A stretch of DNA of 64,000 nucleotides from Cryptosporangium phraense (GTDB taxonomy: Bacteria; Actinomycetota; Actinomycetes; Mycobacteriales; Cryptosporangiaceae), in NCBI RefSeq assembly GCF_006912135.1, contig NZ_VIRS01000011.1:170693-234692 (forward strand), in the 5' to 3' direction. Numbering within the stretch: the stretch's first letter is position 1; every line of letters starts with the position of its first letter. The notes beneath the pieces were generated by a model. The model saw nothing but the letters and a program-made list of their open reading frames with translations. It was not told the DNA's origin and did not search any database. This document shows, in pieces, positions 18,148 to 27,949 of the stretch. The position numbers were made by a program, and so were the translations under genes.

Positions 18148-20514
18148 TCACAGAGGGCGTTGCCCCCCGACTTGGTGGCCAAAACTACTCTGCTCAGCCC
18201 GGCCGCGCCGCACGCGGTCGACGACTGCGGTGAGCAATCGGATCGCCCCGGCTTTGTCCAGTGGATCATTTCCGTTGCCGCATTTGGGGGAGTGCACGCA
18301 AGAGGGGCACCCAGCAGCGCATTCGCACGCCGAGATCGCGTCCCGGGTGGCGGTCAGCCACTCGTCGGCGGCCGCGAAACCGCGCTCCGCGAACCCCGCC
18401 CCGCCGGGGTGCCCGTCGTAGACGAACACGGTCGCCAGCCCGGTGTCCTGATGGGACGCCGTGGACAGGCCACCGATGTCCCACCGGTCGCACGAAGCCA
18501 CCAGCGGCAGCAGGCCGATCGCCGCGTGTTCGGCCGCGTGCGCGGCCCCGCCGACGTCGTCCACGACCGACGCCAGCTCCAGGATCGAGTCGGTCATCGT
18601 GTACCAGACGGCCCGAGTGCGCAGTAGCTGCGAGGGCAGATCCAGTGGCTGCTCGTCGATCACCTCGCCGGTCGCGATGCGTTTCCGCTGGTACGAGACC
18701 ACCTGGTTGGTGACGTCCACGGTCCCGAAGCACAGTTCGACACCGTCGAACGACAGCGACTCGGAGACCGACACCACCGACAGATCCGTCACGTCCTGCG
18801 ACTGCGTGTACCAGTCCGGCTCGGCCCGGTGCACCAGCGCGACCAGGTGCTCCAGGTCGAGCTCCTCCACCACGAACGTCTCGCCGCGGTGCAGGTGCAC
18901 GGCCCCGGTGTGCACGCTCGACGGCGCCGACCCGGCGTCCACGGTCCCGAGCAGCCGCCCGGTCGACGCCTCGACGATCGACACCGGCTCGCCGCCGGTG
19001 CCCCGCAGGTCGGCGTCGGGCCGGCCGCGCGAGGTCCAGTACCACCCGGCCGGCCGCCGGCGCAGCACACCCTGCTCGACCAGCGCGTCCAGCGCGGCCC
19101 GGGCCGGCGGACCCCCGAACAACGGGAGGTCGGCCTCGGTCAGCGGCAGCTCCGCCGCCGCGCAGGCCAGCTGCGGCCCGAGCACGTACGGGTTGCTCGG
19201 ATCGAGCACGGTCGCTTCGACCGGTCGGCCGAAGACGGCCGAGGGGTGGTGCACCAGGTAGCTGTCGAGCGGATCGTCCCGGGCGACCAGCACCGCGAGC
19301 GCGTCCCGGCTGCCCCGGCCGGCCCGGCCGGCCTGCTGCCAGAGCGACGCCAGCCGCCCCGGGTAGCCGGTCAGTACGACGGCGTCCAGCCCGGTCACGT
19401 CGACGCCCAGCTCGAGCGCGTTCGTGGACGCCAGGCCCCGCAGCGTCCCGGACCGCAGCGCCGCTTCCAGCTCGCGCCGGTCGTCGGCCAGATAGCCAGC
19501 TCGGTAGGCGTCCACCTGATCGACCAGTTCCGGGACGGCCTCGGCCAGCGCTCTCTTGGCGCCGAGGGCGACGGCCTCGGCGCCGCGGCGGGAGCGGACG
19601 AACGCGAGCGTCCGCGCGCCGACCGACACCAGGTCGGCGAGCAGGTCGGCGGCCTCGGCCGTCGCCGTGCGCCGGGCCGGAGCTCCGCGCGGACCGACGA
19701 ACGGACTGACCGGCGGTTCCCACAGCGCGAACGTGGTCGCACCGCGAGGCGAGCCGTCTTCGGTGACCGCCTGCACCGGGCCCCCGATCAGCGCCGCGCC
19801 CGACGAGGACGGCGACGCGACCGTCGCCGAGGCCAGGACGAACACCGGGGTGGAGCGGTACCGCGCGCAGATCCGGCGCAGCCGGCGCAGGACATGGGCC
19901 ACGTGCGACCCGAACACCCCGCGGTAGGCGTGGCACTCGTCGACCACGACGAAGCGCAGCCGGCGGAAGAACGACGCCCAGGCGTCGTGCCGGGGCAGGA
20001 TCCCGCGGTGCAGCATGTCGGGATTCGTCAGCACCAGCCGGCTGTGGGCCCGTACCCAGTCCCGCTCGGTGTCGGGCGTATCGCCGTCGTAGAGCGCGGG
20101 CCGGACGCCGTCGGCGAGATCGAGCAGCCCGCGCAGCTGGTCCGCGGCCAGCGCCTTGGTCGGCGACAGGTAGAGCGCGATGGCCCGCGGGTCCGACAGC
20201 AGGGCCGTCAGCGTCGGCAACTGGTACGCCAACGACTTTCCGGACGCCGTCCCGGTCGCGACCACGACCGACCGACCGGAGTGCGCCGCCTCGGCCGCCG
20301 CCACCTGATGCGCCCACGGACGGGTCACCCCGCGGGCCGCGAACGCGTCACGCAGGGCCGGCGGTGTCCAACTCGGCCAGTCGACCAGGACGCCGGGCCG
20401 GGCCGGGATCCGCTCCACGTGCGTGACCGGGTCGTCGGAACGGCCGGCCCGCACCCGGTTCAGCCACTCCTCGGGGCCGGCCGTCAGAGTCGGATGCAGG
20501 GACACGGCAAGCAC
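18148..20514 (-). CDS. DECH-box helicase with DUF1998-type Cys cluster (MrfA/Hrq1-like)
   Basis: A 788-residue superfamily 2 helicase, the conserved companion of the actinobacterial Tad locus. Walker A is ATGTASGKS (residues 86-94) and the DEAH-type box is DECH (192-195). Motif III is LASATVASP, the C-terminal helicase motifs are STNALELGVDVTGLDAVV and QQAGRAGRG, and a C-terminal zinc cluster is CECAAGCPSCVHSPKCGNGN. Related MrfA and Hrq1 enzymes are 3'-5' DNA helicases in interstrand-crosslink or mitomycin repair. The start could be GTG 20514 or GTG 20505; neither has a strong binding site. It is divergent from bldG. Confidence 0.93.
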   Translation of the reverse strand: MLAVSLHPTLTAGPEEWLNRVRAGRSDDPVTHVERIPARPGVLVDWPSWTPPALRDAFAARGVTRPWAHQVAAAEAAHSGRSVVVATGTASGKSLAYQLPTLTALLSDPRAIALYLSPTKALAADQLRGLLDLADGVRPALYDGDTPDTERDWVRAHSRLVLTNPDMLHRGILPRHDAWASFFRRLRFVVVDECHAYRGVFGSHVAHVLRRLRRICARYRSTPVFVLASATVASPSSSGAALIGGPVQAVTEDGSPRGATTFALWEPPVSPFVGPRGAPARRTATAEAADLLADLVSVGARTLAFVRSRRGAEAVALGAKRALAEAVPELVDQVDAYRAGYLADDRRELEAALRSGTLRGLASTNALELGVDVTGLDAVVLTGYPGRLASLWQQAGRAGRGSRDALAVLVARDDPLDSYLVHHPSAVFGRPVEATVLDPSNPYVLGPQLACAAAELPLTEADLPLFGGPPARAALDALVEQGVLRRRPAGWYWTSRGRPDADLRGTGGEPVSIVEASTGRLLGTVDAGSAPSSVHTGAVHLHRGETFVVEELDLEHLVALVHRAEPDWYTQSQDVTDLSVVSVSESLSFDGVELCFGTVDVTNQVVSYQRKRIATGEVIDEQPLDLPSQLLRTRAVWYTMTDSILELASVVDDVGGAAHAAEHAAIGLLPLVASCDRWDIGGLSTASHQDTGLATVFVYDGHPGGAGFAERGFAAADEWLTATRDAISACECAAGCPSCVHSPKCGNGNDPLDKAGAIRLLTAVVDRVRRGRAEQSSFGHQVGGQRPL

Positions 20515-20640
20515 TCTGCCAGATTTGTTGCCACGTATGTTCGAGGGATCGCGCCGCGCCCCCGCATCGGATCAACTCGTAGTTGCGGGCGAGGTGGTTG
20601 AATCGAGCCCAGCTGGCACCGGCATCCTGGAGGGGTCTTC

Positions 20641-20979
20641 GTGGAGCTGTCGTTGACGACACGTGCCGTGGGGCGCCACACGGTCCTCGCGGTCGGCGGT
20701 GAGATCGACGTCTACACCGCGCCGCAGCTCCGGGCGGAGCTCATCCGCCTGGCCGATGCCGGCTACGCGCACATCGTCGTCGACATGGAGCGGGTCGACT
20801 TCCTCGACTCGACCGGCCTCGGTGTGCTGGTCGGTGCGTTGAAGCGGGCCCGGGCGGTCGGCGGCTCGGTGGAGCTGGCGTGTTCGCAGCCGAAGATCCT
20901 GAAGATCTTCAACGTCACCGGGCTGGAGAAGGTCTTCGGCATTCATCCGACCGTCGAAGAGGCGGTTGCGGCCGGTTGA
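20641..20979 (+). CDS. bldG: Anti-sigma factor antagonist BldG (STAS)
   Basis: A 112-residue STAS protein, very close to Streptomyces BldG in sequence and in its position next to the helicase, anti-sigma and hppA genes. GTG 20641 follows GGAGGGG. The phosphorylation site FLDSTGLG puts Ser57 where Streptomyces BldG is phosphorylated. Unphosphorylated BldG binds and neutralises anti-sigma factors, controlling development and antibiotic production in Streptomyces; the same role here is inferred. The next gene starts inside its stop codon (TGATG), so the switch partners are made together. Confidence 0.95.
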   Translation: MELSLTTRAVGRHTVLAVGGEIDVYTAPQLRAELIRLADAGYAHIVVDMERVDFLDSTGLGVLVGALKRARAVGGSVELACSQPKILKIFNVTGLEKVFGIHPTVEEAVAAG

Positions 20980-21431
20980 TGCGCACCGTGAGGCTCGCGT
21001 TCTCTCCGACACCCGCTCACGTCCGTACCGCCCGGTTGGTCGCGGTCGCGACGGCGCGGAATGCGGGCGTGGCCGAGAGTGTGCTGGACGAGATCCGGCT
21101 CGCTGTCGGTGAGGCGTGCTCTCGGGCGGTGGGGCTGCACGTGCAGCACAAGCGGTCCGAGTTGATCGAGGTGGAGTTCACCGACGGGCCTCGGTTCGAG
21201 GTCGTGGTGCGTGATTCGGCGCCGGCCGATCAGGCGCTGCAGGCCGATCTCGCGGTTCCGAGTCCGTTCGTGGCCGGTCCCGCGTTCGCGGAGACCGAGT
21301 CCGAGGAGGAGGTGGCCGCCGGCGTCGGCCTGGCCCTCCTGACGGGCTTGGTGGACGACGTGACGGTGACTCCCGCCGTCGACCGCGACGGCACCGTCGT
21401 CCACATGACTTGGGCCGTCGCGGCCCGCTAG
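20979..21431 (+). CDS. Anti-sigma factor, RsbW-type ATPase/kinase
   Basis: A 150-residue HATPase_c protein, matching the anti-sigma gene that follows bldG in Streptomyces. ATG 20979 shares one base with the bldG stop. The N-box is DEIRLAVGEACSRAV and the later G-like region GVGLALLTGLVDDVTVTP. It should bind a sigma factor and phosphorylate BldG Ser57. The region between the boxes is acidic (ETESEEEVAAG). The sigma partner is not encoded nearby. The following 290 bp up to hppA hold no gene that I can see. Confidence 0.9.
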   Translation: MRTVRLAFSPTPAHVRTARLVAVATARNAGVAESVLDEIRLAVGEACSRAVGLHVQHKRSELIEVEFTDGPRFEVVVRDSAPADQALQADLAVPSPFVAGPAFAETESEEEVAAGVGLALLTGLVDDVTVTPAVDRDGTVVHMTWAVAAR

Positions 21432-21720
21432 CAACTAGCACGTGGGTGACTAACGCGCGGTGACCGGGCCGGGTGGTGTCCGGCGGCGGTGAGGGGCGAA
21501 CCGGATCGATTCCGACGTACCGGGATCGTAGTCATTAGGGCCGGTCACGGCAGATGTGATCGATCTCGCACCGCAGGTCGCGATGCACCCTGTGGTCAAC
21601 GTCACCTAGACTCCCCAAATCCCGGCGGAGAGATCCCCAGTCCCCATTCGTTACCGCCGGGCCCCCAGCGCAAGCTTCTGGTGCAGCGCGTCGTTGCGCT
21701 CGCCCGTTTCAGGAGGACGC

Positions 21721-24039
21721 ATGGATGAGGGCGTAGACCTCAGTGGCAGCAATGTCACGTATGTGGTCATAGCCGCCGCGATCGCCCTACTCGCTCTCGG
21801 CGTAGCCGCCGCTTTGGTTCGGGTAGTGCTGTCAGCGGGCCAGGGCACGTCGAAGATGCAGGAGATCGCGGCCGCGGTCCAGGAGGGCGCGTCCGCGTAT
21901 CTGGCCCGGCAGTTCAAAACGCTCGGGATCTTCGTCGTTGTCGCGGTGATCCTCCTGTTCGTACTGCCGGTCCCGGGCGACGAGACCTCGGTGCGCATCG
22001 GGCGCTCGATCTTCTTCATCGTCGGGGCGGTGTTCTCGGCGTTCATCGGCTACGTCGGCATGTGGCTGGCGACGCGGGCGAACGTCCGGGTGGCGGCCGC
22101 GGCCCGGGAGGCCGGCGGTGCGCCCACCGCGATGCGGATCGCGTTCCGCACCGGCGGCGTCGTCGGCTTCTTCACGGTCGGGCTCGGCCTGCTCGGTGCG
22201 GCGGTCGTCGTCCTGATCTACCGGGGCGACGCGCCGACCGTGCTCGAGGGCTTCGGCTTCGGCGCCGCGCTGCTCGCGATGTTCATGCGGGTCGGCGGCG
22301 GCATCTTCACCAAGGCCGCCGACGTCGGCGCCGACCTCGTCGGCAAGGTCGAGCAGGGTATTCCCGAGGACGACCCCCGCAACGCGGCGACGATCGCCGA
22401 CAACGTGGGCGACAACGTCGGTGACTGCGCGGGCATGGCCGCCGACCTGTTCGAGTCCTACGCGGTGACGCTGGTCGCGTCGCTGATCCTGGGCAAGGTC
22501 GCGTTCGGCGAGGAAGGCCTGGTCTTCCCGCTGATCGTGCCCGCGATCGGCGTCGTGACCGCGATCATCGGCGTGTTCATCACCCGCCTGCGGGCGAGCG
22601 ACAAGAACGGCATGACCGCGATCAACCGGGCGTTCTTCATCTCCGCGCTGATCAGCGCCGTCCTCTGCTCGATCGCCGCGTTCGCGTACCTTCCCTCGAA
22701 GTTCAGCGACTTCGACGGCGTGAGCGACACGATCGCCAACCACGACGGCGACCCGCGGGTCCTGGCCGTGGTGGCGGTGCTCATCGGCATCGTGCTGGCG
22801 GCGGCGATCCAGCTGCTCACCGGTTACTTCACCGCGGTCGGCTCGCGCCCGGTGCGTGACATCGGCAAGACCGCGCTCACCGGCCCGGCGACCGTCGTGC
22901 TCTCCGGCATCACGGTCGGCCTGGAGTCGGCGGTCTACACCGGCCTGGTCATCAGCGCCGGCGTGTTCGGCGCCTACCTGCTCGGCGGTGGCGTCACGGT
23001 GATCTCGCTGTTCGCGGTGGCGCTGGCCGGTACCGGCCTGCTCACCACGGTCGGCGTCATCGTCGCGATGGACACGTTCGGCCCGATCTCCGACAACGCG
23101 CAGGGCATCGCCGAGATGTCCGGCGACATCGACGAGGCCGGCGCCCGGACGCTGACCGACCTGGACGCGGTCGGCAACACCACCAAGGCGATCACCAAGG
23201 GCATCGCGATCGCGACCGCGGTGCTCGCCGCGACCGCGCTGTTCGGTTCGTTCACCGACGCCGTCCAGACCGCGGCCGCCGAGGCCAAGGGCAAGGTCAC
23301 CGACGAGTTCGCCGGTGTGCTGAACGTGGCCGACCCGAAGAACCTGGTCGGGCTGATCATCGGCGCCTCGGTCGTGTTCCTGTTCTCCGGTCTCGCGATC
23401 AACGCGGTGACGCGGGCGGCCGGCGCGATCGTGTTCGAGGTGCGTCGGCAGTTCAAGGAGATCCCCGGGATCATGGAGGGCACCGGGAAGCCCGAGTACG
23501 GCCGCGTGGTCGACATCTGCACCAAGGACTCGCTGCGTGAGCTGGCGACGCCGGGTCTGCTCGCGGTGATGGCCCCGATCGCGGTCGGGTTCGGGCTGGG
23601 CGTGGGGCCGCTGGGCGCCTACCTGGCCGGAGCGATCGCGACCGGCACGCTGATGGCGGTGTTCCTGGCCAACTCCGGTGGCGCCTGGGACAACGCGAAG
23701 AAGATGGTGGAAGACGGGGCGTTCGGCGGCAAGGGCTCGTCCGCGCACGACGCCACGGTGATCGGTGACACGGTCGGTGACCCGTTCAAGGACACCGCCG
23801 GGCCGGCGATCAACCCGCTGATCAAGGTCATGAACCTGGTCTCGCTGATCATCGCGCCGGCCGTCGTCGCGCTGTCGACCGGCGTCGACGAGAACGTCGG
23901 GGTGCGGGTGGCGATCGCGCTGGTCGCGGCCATCGTCATCGTCGCCGCGGTGGTCGTGTCCCGCCGCCGCCCGATCTCGATCGCCGAGGACGCCGAGGAG
24001 ACCCCGGCGGCGCCCAAAAGTGAGCCGGTGAACGTCTGA
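21721..24039 (+). CDS. hppA: Membrane-bound H+-translocating pyrophosphatase
   Basis: A 772-residue, about 16-helix membrane pump that couples pyrophosphate hydrolysis to proton export. ATG 21721 follows AGGAGG at 21711. The substrate motif DVGADLVGKVEQGIPEDDPR, the acidic DNVGDNVGDCAGMAADLFES and the C-terminal NSGGAWDNAKKMVEDG / HDATVIGDTVGDPFKDT blocks are complete. The motif GNTTKA carries Lys where K+-dependent enzymes have Ala, which predicts a K+-independent enzyme. Its neighbourhood with bldG is conserved in Streptomyces. A strong hairpin follows directly. Confidence 0.97.
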   Translation: MDEGVDLSGSNVTYVVIAAAIALLALGVAAALVRVVLSAGQGTSKMQEIAAAVQEGASAYLARQFKTLGIFVVVAVILLFVLPVPGDETSVRIGRSIFFIVGAVFSAFIGYVGMWLATRANVRVAAAAREAGGAPTAMRIAFRTGGVVGFFTVGLGLLGAAVVVLIYRGDAPTVLEGFGFGAALLAMFMRVGGGIFTKAADVGADLVGKVEQGIPEDDPRNAATIADNVGDNVGDCAGMAADLFESYAVTLVASLILGKVAFGEEGLVFPLIVPAIGVVTAIIGVFITRLRASDKNGMTAINRAFFISALISAVLCSIAAFAYLPSKFSDFDGVSDTIANHDGDPRVLAVVAVLIGIVLAAAIQLLTGYFTAVGSRPVRDIGKTALTGPATVVLSGITVGLESAVYTGLVISAGVFGAYLLGGGVTVISLFAVALAGTGLLTTVGVIVAMDTFGPISDNAQGIAEMSGDIDEAGARTLTDLDAVGNTTKAITKGIAIATAVLAATALFGSFTDAVQTAAAEAKGKVTDEFAGVLNVADPKNLVGLIIGASVVFLFSGLAINAVTRAAGAIVFEVRRQFKEIPGIMEGTGKPEYGRVVDICTKDSLRELATPGLLAVMAPIAVGFGLGVGPLGAYLAGAIATGTLMAVFLANSGGAWDNAKKMVEDGAFGGKGSSAHDATVIGDTVGDPFKDTAGPAINPLIKVMNLVSLIIAPAVVALSTGVDENVGVRVAIALVAAIVIVAAVVVSRRRPISIAEDAEETPAAPKSEPVNV

Positions 24040-24040
24040 C

Positions 24041-24088
24041 ACACGCAGAAGGGGCCCCGGTCGGAAGACCGGGGCCCCTTCTGCGTGT
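24041..24088. terminator. Bidirectional 22-bp terminator hairpin
   Basis: A perfect 22-bp stem (24041-24062 with 24067-24088) and a GGAA tetraloop separate convergent hppA and the response regulator. No T-run follows on either strand, as is usual for actinobacterial hairpin terminators. The right arm reaches into the stop codon of the minus-strand gene. Confidence 0.85.
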
Positions 24089-24537
24089 CAGAGGCCGGCT
24101 GGAGGCAAGCGCACTACGGTCAGGAAGAACTCGTCTACCTGGCGGACCACTCGGACGAACGCCTCGAAGTCCACCGGCTTCGTCACGTACGCGTTCGCGT
24201 GCAGGTTGTAGCTGCGCAGGACGTCCTCCTCGGCCTCCGAGGTGGTCAGCACCACCACCGGGATCCGCCGGAGCACCTCGTCCTTCTTGATCTCCGCGAG
24301 CACCTCGCGGCCGTCCATCCGCGGCAGGTTCAGGTCGAGCAGCACCAGGTCGGGCGTCGGCACCCCGGTGTACTCGCCCTCCTTGCGGAGGTAGGCCAGC
24401 GCGTCGACGCCGTTGTTCACGACGTGCAGCGTGTTCCGCAGCTTGTGGTCGTCGAACGCCTCCTTGGTCATGAGGACGTCCCCGGGATCGTCCTCGACCA
24501 GCAGGACCTCGATGGGTAGCGGTTCCGGCTGCGTCAC
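24088..24537 (-). CDS. Single-domain response regulator (CheY/Rcp1-like)
   Basis: A 149-residue receiver domain without output domain. GTG at 24537 overlaps the histidine-kinase stop (GTGA). The acidic pocket is VEDD near residue 15, the phosphoacceptor is Asp68 in [11 protein letters not shown], and the conserved Thr/Ser and Lys120 (AYVTKPVD) are present. The insertion-rich alpha4 region and motif set resemble Rcp1-type regulators paired with phytochrome-like kinases. It is the natural phosphate acceptor of the coupled kinase and may feed or drain the SpoIIE module upstream. Confidence 0.93.
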   Translation of the reverse strand: MTQPEPLPIEVLLVEDDPGDVLMTKEAFDDHKLRNTLHVVNNGVDALAYLRKEGEYTGVPTPDLVLLDLNLPRMDGREVLAEIKKDEVLRRIPVVVLTTSEAEEDVLRSYNLHANAYVTKPVDFEAFVRVVRQVDEFFLTVVRLPPAGL

Positions 24538-26150
24538 GCGTTGCTCTCCGTTCCGGCCCCGCCGACGGCGACGGGCTCCCCCTCCGTCGCCGACGGTACC
24601 GGCAGCGTCCACCGGAACGTCGTGCCCCCGGTCGCCGGGCCGTCCGTGTCGAGCCAGATCCGGCCGCCGTGGTGCTCGATGATCTTGCGCACCATCGCGA
24701 GCCCGATGCCGGTGCCGTCGTACTGGTCCTTGCCGTGCAGGCGCTGGAAGATCACGAACACCCGCTCGGCGTACTGCGGCTCGATCCCGATGCCGTTGTC
24801 GCTGCAGGCGAACTCGTAGACGCCGTCGCGCTCCTCGACCGTGATCCGGACCCGCGGGGCGGCCATCCCGTGGAACTTGATCGCGTTCCCGATCAGGTTC
24901 TGGAACACCTGGGTCAGCAGGATCGCGTTACCACGCACCTCGGGCAGCGGATCGGACTGGATGACCGCGTCGCTCTCGTCGATCGTGCTGCCCAGGCTGG
25001 TCAGCGCGCGGTCGAGCACACCGTCGAGGGAGACGTCCTCGAACTCGCCGGTCGTGCGGCCGACCCGGGAGAACGCCAGCAGGTCGTTGATCAGCCGCTG
25101 CATCCGCTTGGCCCCGTCGACCGCGAAGTCGATGTACTGCTGGCCGCGCTCGTCGAGCTGGCCGGAGTACCGGCGGGAGAGCATCTGGCAGAAGCTCGCC
25201 ACCTTGCGCAGCGGCTCCTGCAGGTCGTGGGAGGCGACGTAGGCGAACTGCTCGAGCTCGGTGTTGGACCGCTGCAGGTCCTCGGTCTGGGCCGCGAGCT
25301 GATCGGTCTGCTCCCGGAGCTGGACGGTCTGCTCCTTGAGCTGCTCCTGGGCGGCGACCGCGGTCGACAGTGCGGCCACCAGCGAGCTGCGCATCGCGTC
25401 CACGTGCCCGGCCAGCGCGGTGATCTCGCGCGGGCCCTCGACCCGGACCTGATGGGTCAGCGCGCCCCCCACCACCGCGCGGGTCTCGGTGCCGATGTCG
25501 GCCAACGGCCGCAGCACCCAGCGGCGCAGCGCCCGCCACAGGATCGCGCCGGCCAGCAGCAGCAGCAGCAGCGCGGCGATCGCGATCGCGATCAGCGTCT
25601 TGATCGCGGTCTGCAACTCGTCGTAGGTGGTGTTCCGGATCGTCGTCAGGTCGTCCTGGAACGCCCCGATCGCCTTCCGGACCGTGTCGAAGAGCGCTTT
25701 GCCCTGGTCGTCCTGCACCGCCGTGGCCGGCTGACCGGCCTTCACCGCCGCGATCAGCGGCTCGGCATACCGGCTGCGCCAGGCGTCCGCCGCCGCCTCG
25801 ACCTCGTCGAGGTCCTGCAGCAGTTCAGCGTTCCCCGCCGCCGAGGTCCGCAGCGTCTTCAAGTTCGACGTCTCGGACTCCCGGCCGTCGTCGTAGGGGC
25901 CGAGGAACGACGTCTGCTTGGTGAGCACGTACCCGCGGACGCCGGTCTCCTGGTTGAGCAGGGCGGCCTCCATCTGGTACCCGGCGATCCGGGCCGGGCC
26001 GATCCGCCCCAGCAACGAGTCGTTGCGGTTGATCACCCGGCCCAGCGCGGTGGCCGTGATCAGCGCGATGACCGCGGTCAGGGCCCCGGCGACGATGAAC
26101 GTGACGACGAGTCGGCGGCGGAGCGTCCACTCGCCGGTCTGCGGGCTCAC
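24534..26150 (-). CDS. CHASE3-HAMP sensor histidine kinase
   Basis: A 538-residue membrane kinase. GTG at 26150 overlaps the upstream gene's stop as GTGA. TM1 is [20 protein letters not shown]. The extracytoplasmic CHASE3 domain includes [14 protein letters not shown]2 is [19 protein letters not shown], and HAMP follows. A coiled coil with repeated [15 protein letters not shown] precedes the HisKA domain [15 protein letters not shown] with His308. ATP-binding boxes are [20 protein letters not shown] and [12 protein letters not shown]. All catalytic elements are intact. The signal is unknown. Co-translation with a SpoIIE phosphatase-receiver protein and a lone receiver defines a three-gene signalling cassette. 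Confidence 0.94.
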   Translation of the reverse strand: MSPQTGEWTLRRRLVVTFIVAGALTAVIALITATALGRVINRNDSLLGRIGPARIAGYQMEAALLNQETGVRGYVLTKQTSFLGPYDDGRESETSNLKTLRTSAAGNAELLQDLDEVEAAADAWRSRYAEPLIAAVKAGQPATAVQDDQGKALFDTVRKAIGAFQDDLTTIRNTTYDELQTAIKTLIAIAIAALLLLLLAGAILWRALRRWVLRPLADIGTETRAVVGGALTHQVRVEGPREITALAGHVDAMRSSLVAALSTAVAAQEQLKEQTVQLREQTDQLAAQTEDLQRSNTELEQFAYVASHDLQEPLRKVASFCQMLSRRYSGQLDERGQQYIDFAVDGAKRMQRLINDLLAFSRVGRTTGEFEDVSLDGVLDRALTSLGSTIDESDAVIQSDPLPEVRGNAILLTQVFQNLIGNAIKFHGMAAPRVRITVEERDGVYEFACSDNGIGIEPQYAERVFVIFQRLHGKDQYDGTGIGLAMVRKIIEHHGGRIWLDTDGPATGGTTFRWTLPVPSATEGEPVAVGGAGTESNA

Positions 26151-27367
26151 TCGGACTCTCCTTCGCGGCGCGAGAGCACGACCAGCGCGGCATCGTCGGC
26201 CAGCGCGCCACCGTTCCGCTCCTCGACCGCGTCCAGCAGGCTTTCCGGCCACCCGTCGGTGACCGGCAGATCCGGCCGGTGGGCGGCGATCAACTCCACG
26301 AGCCCCTCCTCACCGAGCCGATCCGTGCCGTTCCCGACGCGGGCCTCGAACAAACCGTCCGTGAACAGCAACAGCGCCCACGACGGCGGGAGGTCGAGCT
26401 GGACCGCGGGCCAGCGGCCCTCGGGCAGGAACCCGAGCGCCGGGCCGCGCGGCCCCATCGGAAGCTGCTCCACGCCCTCGGACACGAGGATGGGGGAGGG
26501 GTGGCCGGCCAGGTACATGTCGGCCGAGCGCCGGTCGGGCGTGATCACGACCATGCAGACGGTCGCGAACGCGAACGGGCTGTGTCGCTCCCGCACGACG
26601 AGCATGTCCAGCACCGGCAGCATCCCGGCCGCCGGAACCCCGGAGAGCACCAGCGTCCGCCAGGCGATGCGCAGGCAGACGCCGAGCGCGGCCTCGTCCG
26701 GGCCGTGCCCGCTGACGTCGCCGATCAGCGCGAACACCGTGCCGTCGCGCTCGATCACGTCGAAGAAGTCACCGCCGAGCAGCGCCATCCGGCGGCCCGG
26801 CCGGTAGGCGTGGGCGAAGTGCACCTTGTCGTCGTCGAGCAGCGGGGTCGGCAGCAGCGCGCGTTCCATGCGGGCGTTCTCGCTGGCCAGCAGCTCGGCC
26901 TCGCGCAGGCGCAGCGCGGCCGAGTCGGCCCGCTTGCGCTCGATCGCGAACCGGATCGCCCGGGCCAGCAGCTCCCCGTCTACCTGGCCCTTGACCAGGT
27001 AGTCCTCGGCGCCGGCGGCGACCGCCTCGACCCCGCGGTGCTCGTCGGCCAGACCGGTGAGCACGATCACCGCGGCCTGCGGCGCCAGCTCCAGGATCCG
27101 CATCAGCCCGTCCATGCCGGTGGCGTCCGGGAGGTTGAGGTCGAGCAGGATGCAGCGCACGCCCGCGTCGATCGCGGAGGTCGCGTCGGCGAGGTTCTGC
27201 ACCCAGGTCAGTTCGAACGCCACTCGGGCGCCCGCCAGCAGCTCCTCGACCAGGAACGCGTCGCCGTGGTCGTCCTCGACCAGGATCACCCGGACCGGTC
27301 CGGCGTCCGCCGGATCGACCGGGCGCCCGCTCAGGCCGTGCGTGGGCGGGTAGGTGGCAGCGCTCAC
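26147..27367 (-). CDS. Receiver-SpoIIE (PP2C) serine phosphatase, RsbU-like
   Basis: A 406-residue response regulator whose output is a SpoIIE/PP2C phosphatase. GTG 27367 has AAGGAG six bases upstream; a TTG two codons earlier is less likely. The receiver has VEDDHGD and phosphoacceptor Asp76 (LLDLNLPDATG), and then a helical linker. The phosphatase has metal-binding GGDFFDV, GDVSGHGPDEA, AGHPSPILV, FTDGLFEAR and the final DDAALVVL. Such enzymes dephosphorylate STAS antagonists, and two STAS genes lie divergently next door, so they are the likely substrates. Confidence 0.94.
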   Translation of the reverse strand: MSAATYPPTHGLSGRPVDPADAGPVRVILVEDDHGDAFLVEELLAGARVAFELTWVQNLADATSAIDAGVRCILLDLNLPDATGMDGLMRILELAPQAAVIVLTGLADEHRGVEAVAAGAEDYLVKGQVDGELLARAIRFAIERKRADSAALRLREAELLASENARMERALLPTPLLDDDKVHFAHAYRPGRRMALLGGDFFDVIERDGTVFALIGDVSGHGPDEAALGVCLRIAWRTLVLSGVPAAGMLPVLDMLVVRERHSPFAFATVCMVVITPDRRSADMYLAGHPSPILVSEGVEQLPMGPRGPALGFLPEGRWPAVQLDLPPSWALLLFTDGLFEARVGNGTDRLGEEGLVELIAAHRPDLPVTDGWPESLLDAVEERNGGALADDAALVVLSRREGESE

Positions 27368-27517
27368 CGACAACTCCTTCTTTCGGCGTCACCGAGGATA
27401 GGTGGACGCCGGGCCTACCGGGTCGACTGGGCGCTATGCCTGCCTTGCCGCGAGCCTCGCACCTCTATATCGATAAGCGTTTTACCGCCGCAAAACGTAA
27501 CTGCTCGATCCGGACGC

Positions 27518-27543
27518 GTTTGCCGGAGCCGGATTCTGGATAG
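27518..27543 (+). promoter_or_regulatory. Possible stress-sigma (SigB/SigF-type) promoter
   Basis: GTTT at 27518, a 16-nt spacer and GGATAG at 27538-27543 resemble the GTTT-N15/16-GGGTAT pattern of actinobacterial general-stress sigma factors. It lies 38 nt before the first STAS gene. The nearby CGTTTT-N8-AAAACG inverted repeat (27478-27497) sits between the two divergent operons. Confidence 0.35.
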
Positions 27544-27580
27544 AGGGGAGCCGACGGTTGTCTGCTCGTCGGAGGTTCGC

Positions 27581-27949
27581 GTGTCATTGCAGGTGAGTGT
27601 GGAGCACGTCGACGACGTCGCACGATGCGTCATCGTCGGTGAGGTGGACATGGCCACCACGCCGCAACTGCGGGACGAGCTGCTGGGACTGGTCGACGCG
27701 GGTGAGCGGTACCTGGTGCTCGACGTGTCCGGAGTGCCGTTTCTGGACTCCACCGGCCTCGGTGTCCTGATGGAGGTCCATCGTCGGCTGCGTGACGTCT
27801 CGGGTTCGGTCGCGCTCGTCGGCGCACGTCCGGCGCTGGTGCGCCTGCTGACGATCACGAATCTGTCCCGTGCGCTGCCGGTGTACCGGTCGGTCGAGGA
27901 CGCCACCGATGCGGTGGGCGGTCATTCGGCGGCCGAGGTCTCTGGGTGA
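27581..27949 (+). CDS. STAS anti-sigma factor antagonist
   Basis: A 122-residue STAS protein. GTG 27581 follows GGAGG at 27571. The phosphorylatable motif FLDSTGLG is complete with Ser57. It resembles BldG and RsbV in layout (VGEVDMATTPQLRDELL). Divergent from the SpoIIE phosphatase operon, it is the most likely phosphatase substrate, giving a switch in which dephosphorylated STAS releases a sigma factor from its RsbW-like inhibitor. No RsbW or sigma gene is adjacent, so the partners are encoded elsewhere. Its stop overlaps the next GTG. Confidence 0.93.
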   Translation: MSLQVSVEHVDDVARCVIVGEVDMATTPQLRDELLGLVDAGERYLVLDVSGVPFLDSTGLGVLMEVHRRLRDVSGSVALVGARPALVRLLTITNLSRALPVYRSVEDATDAVGGHSAAEVSG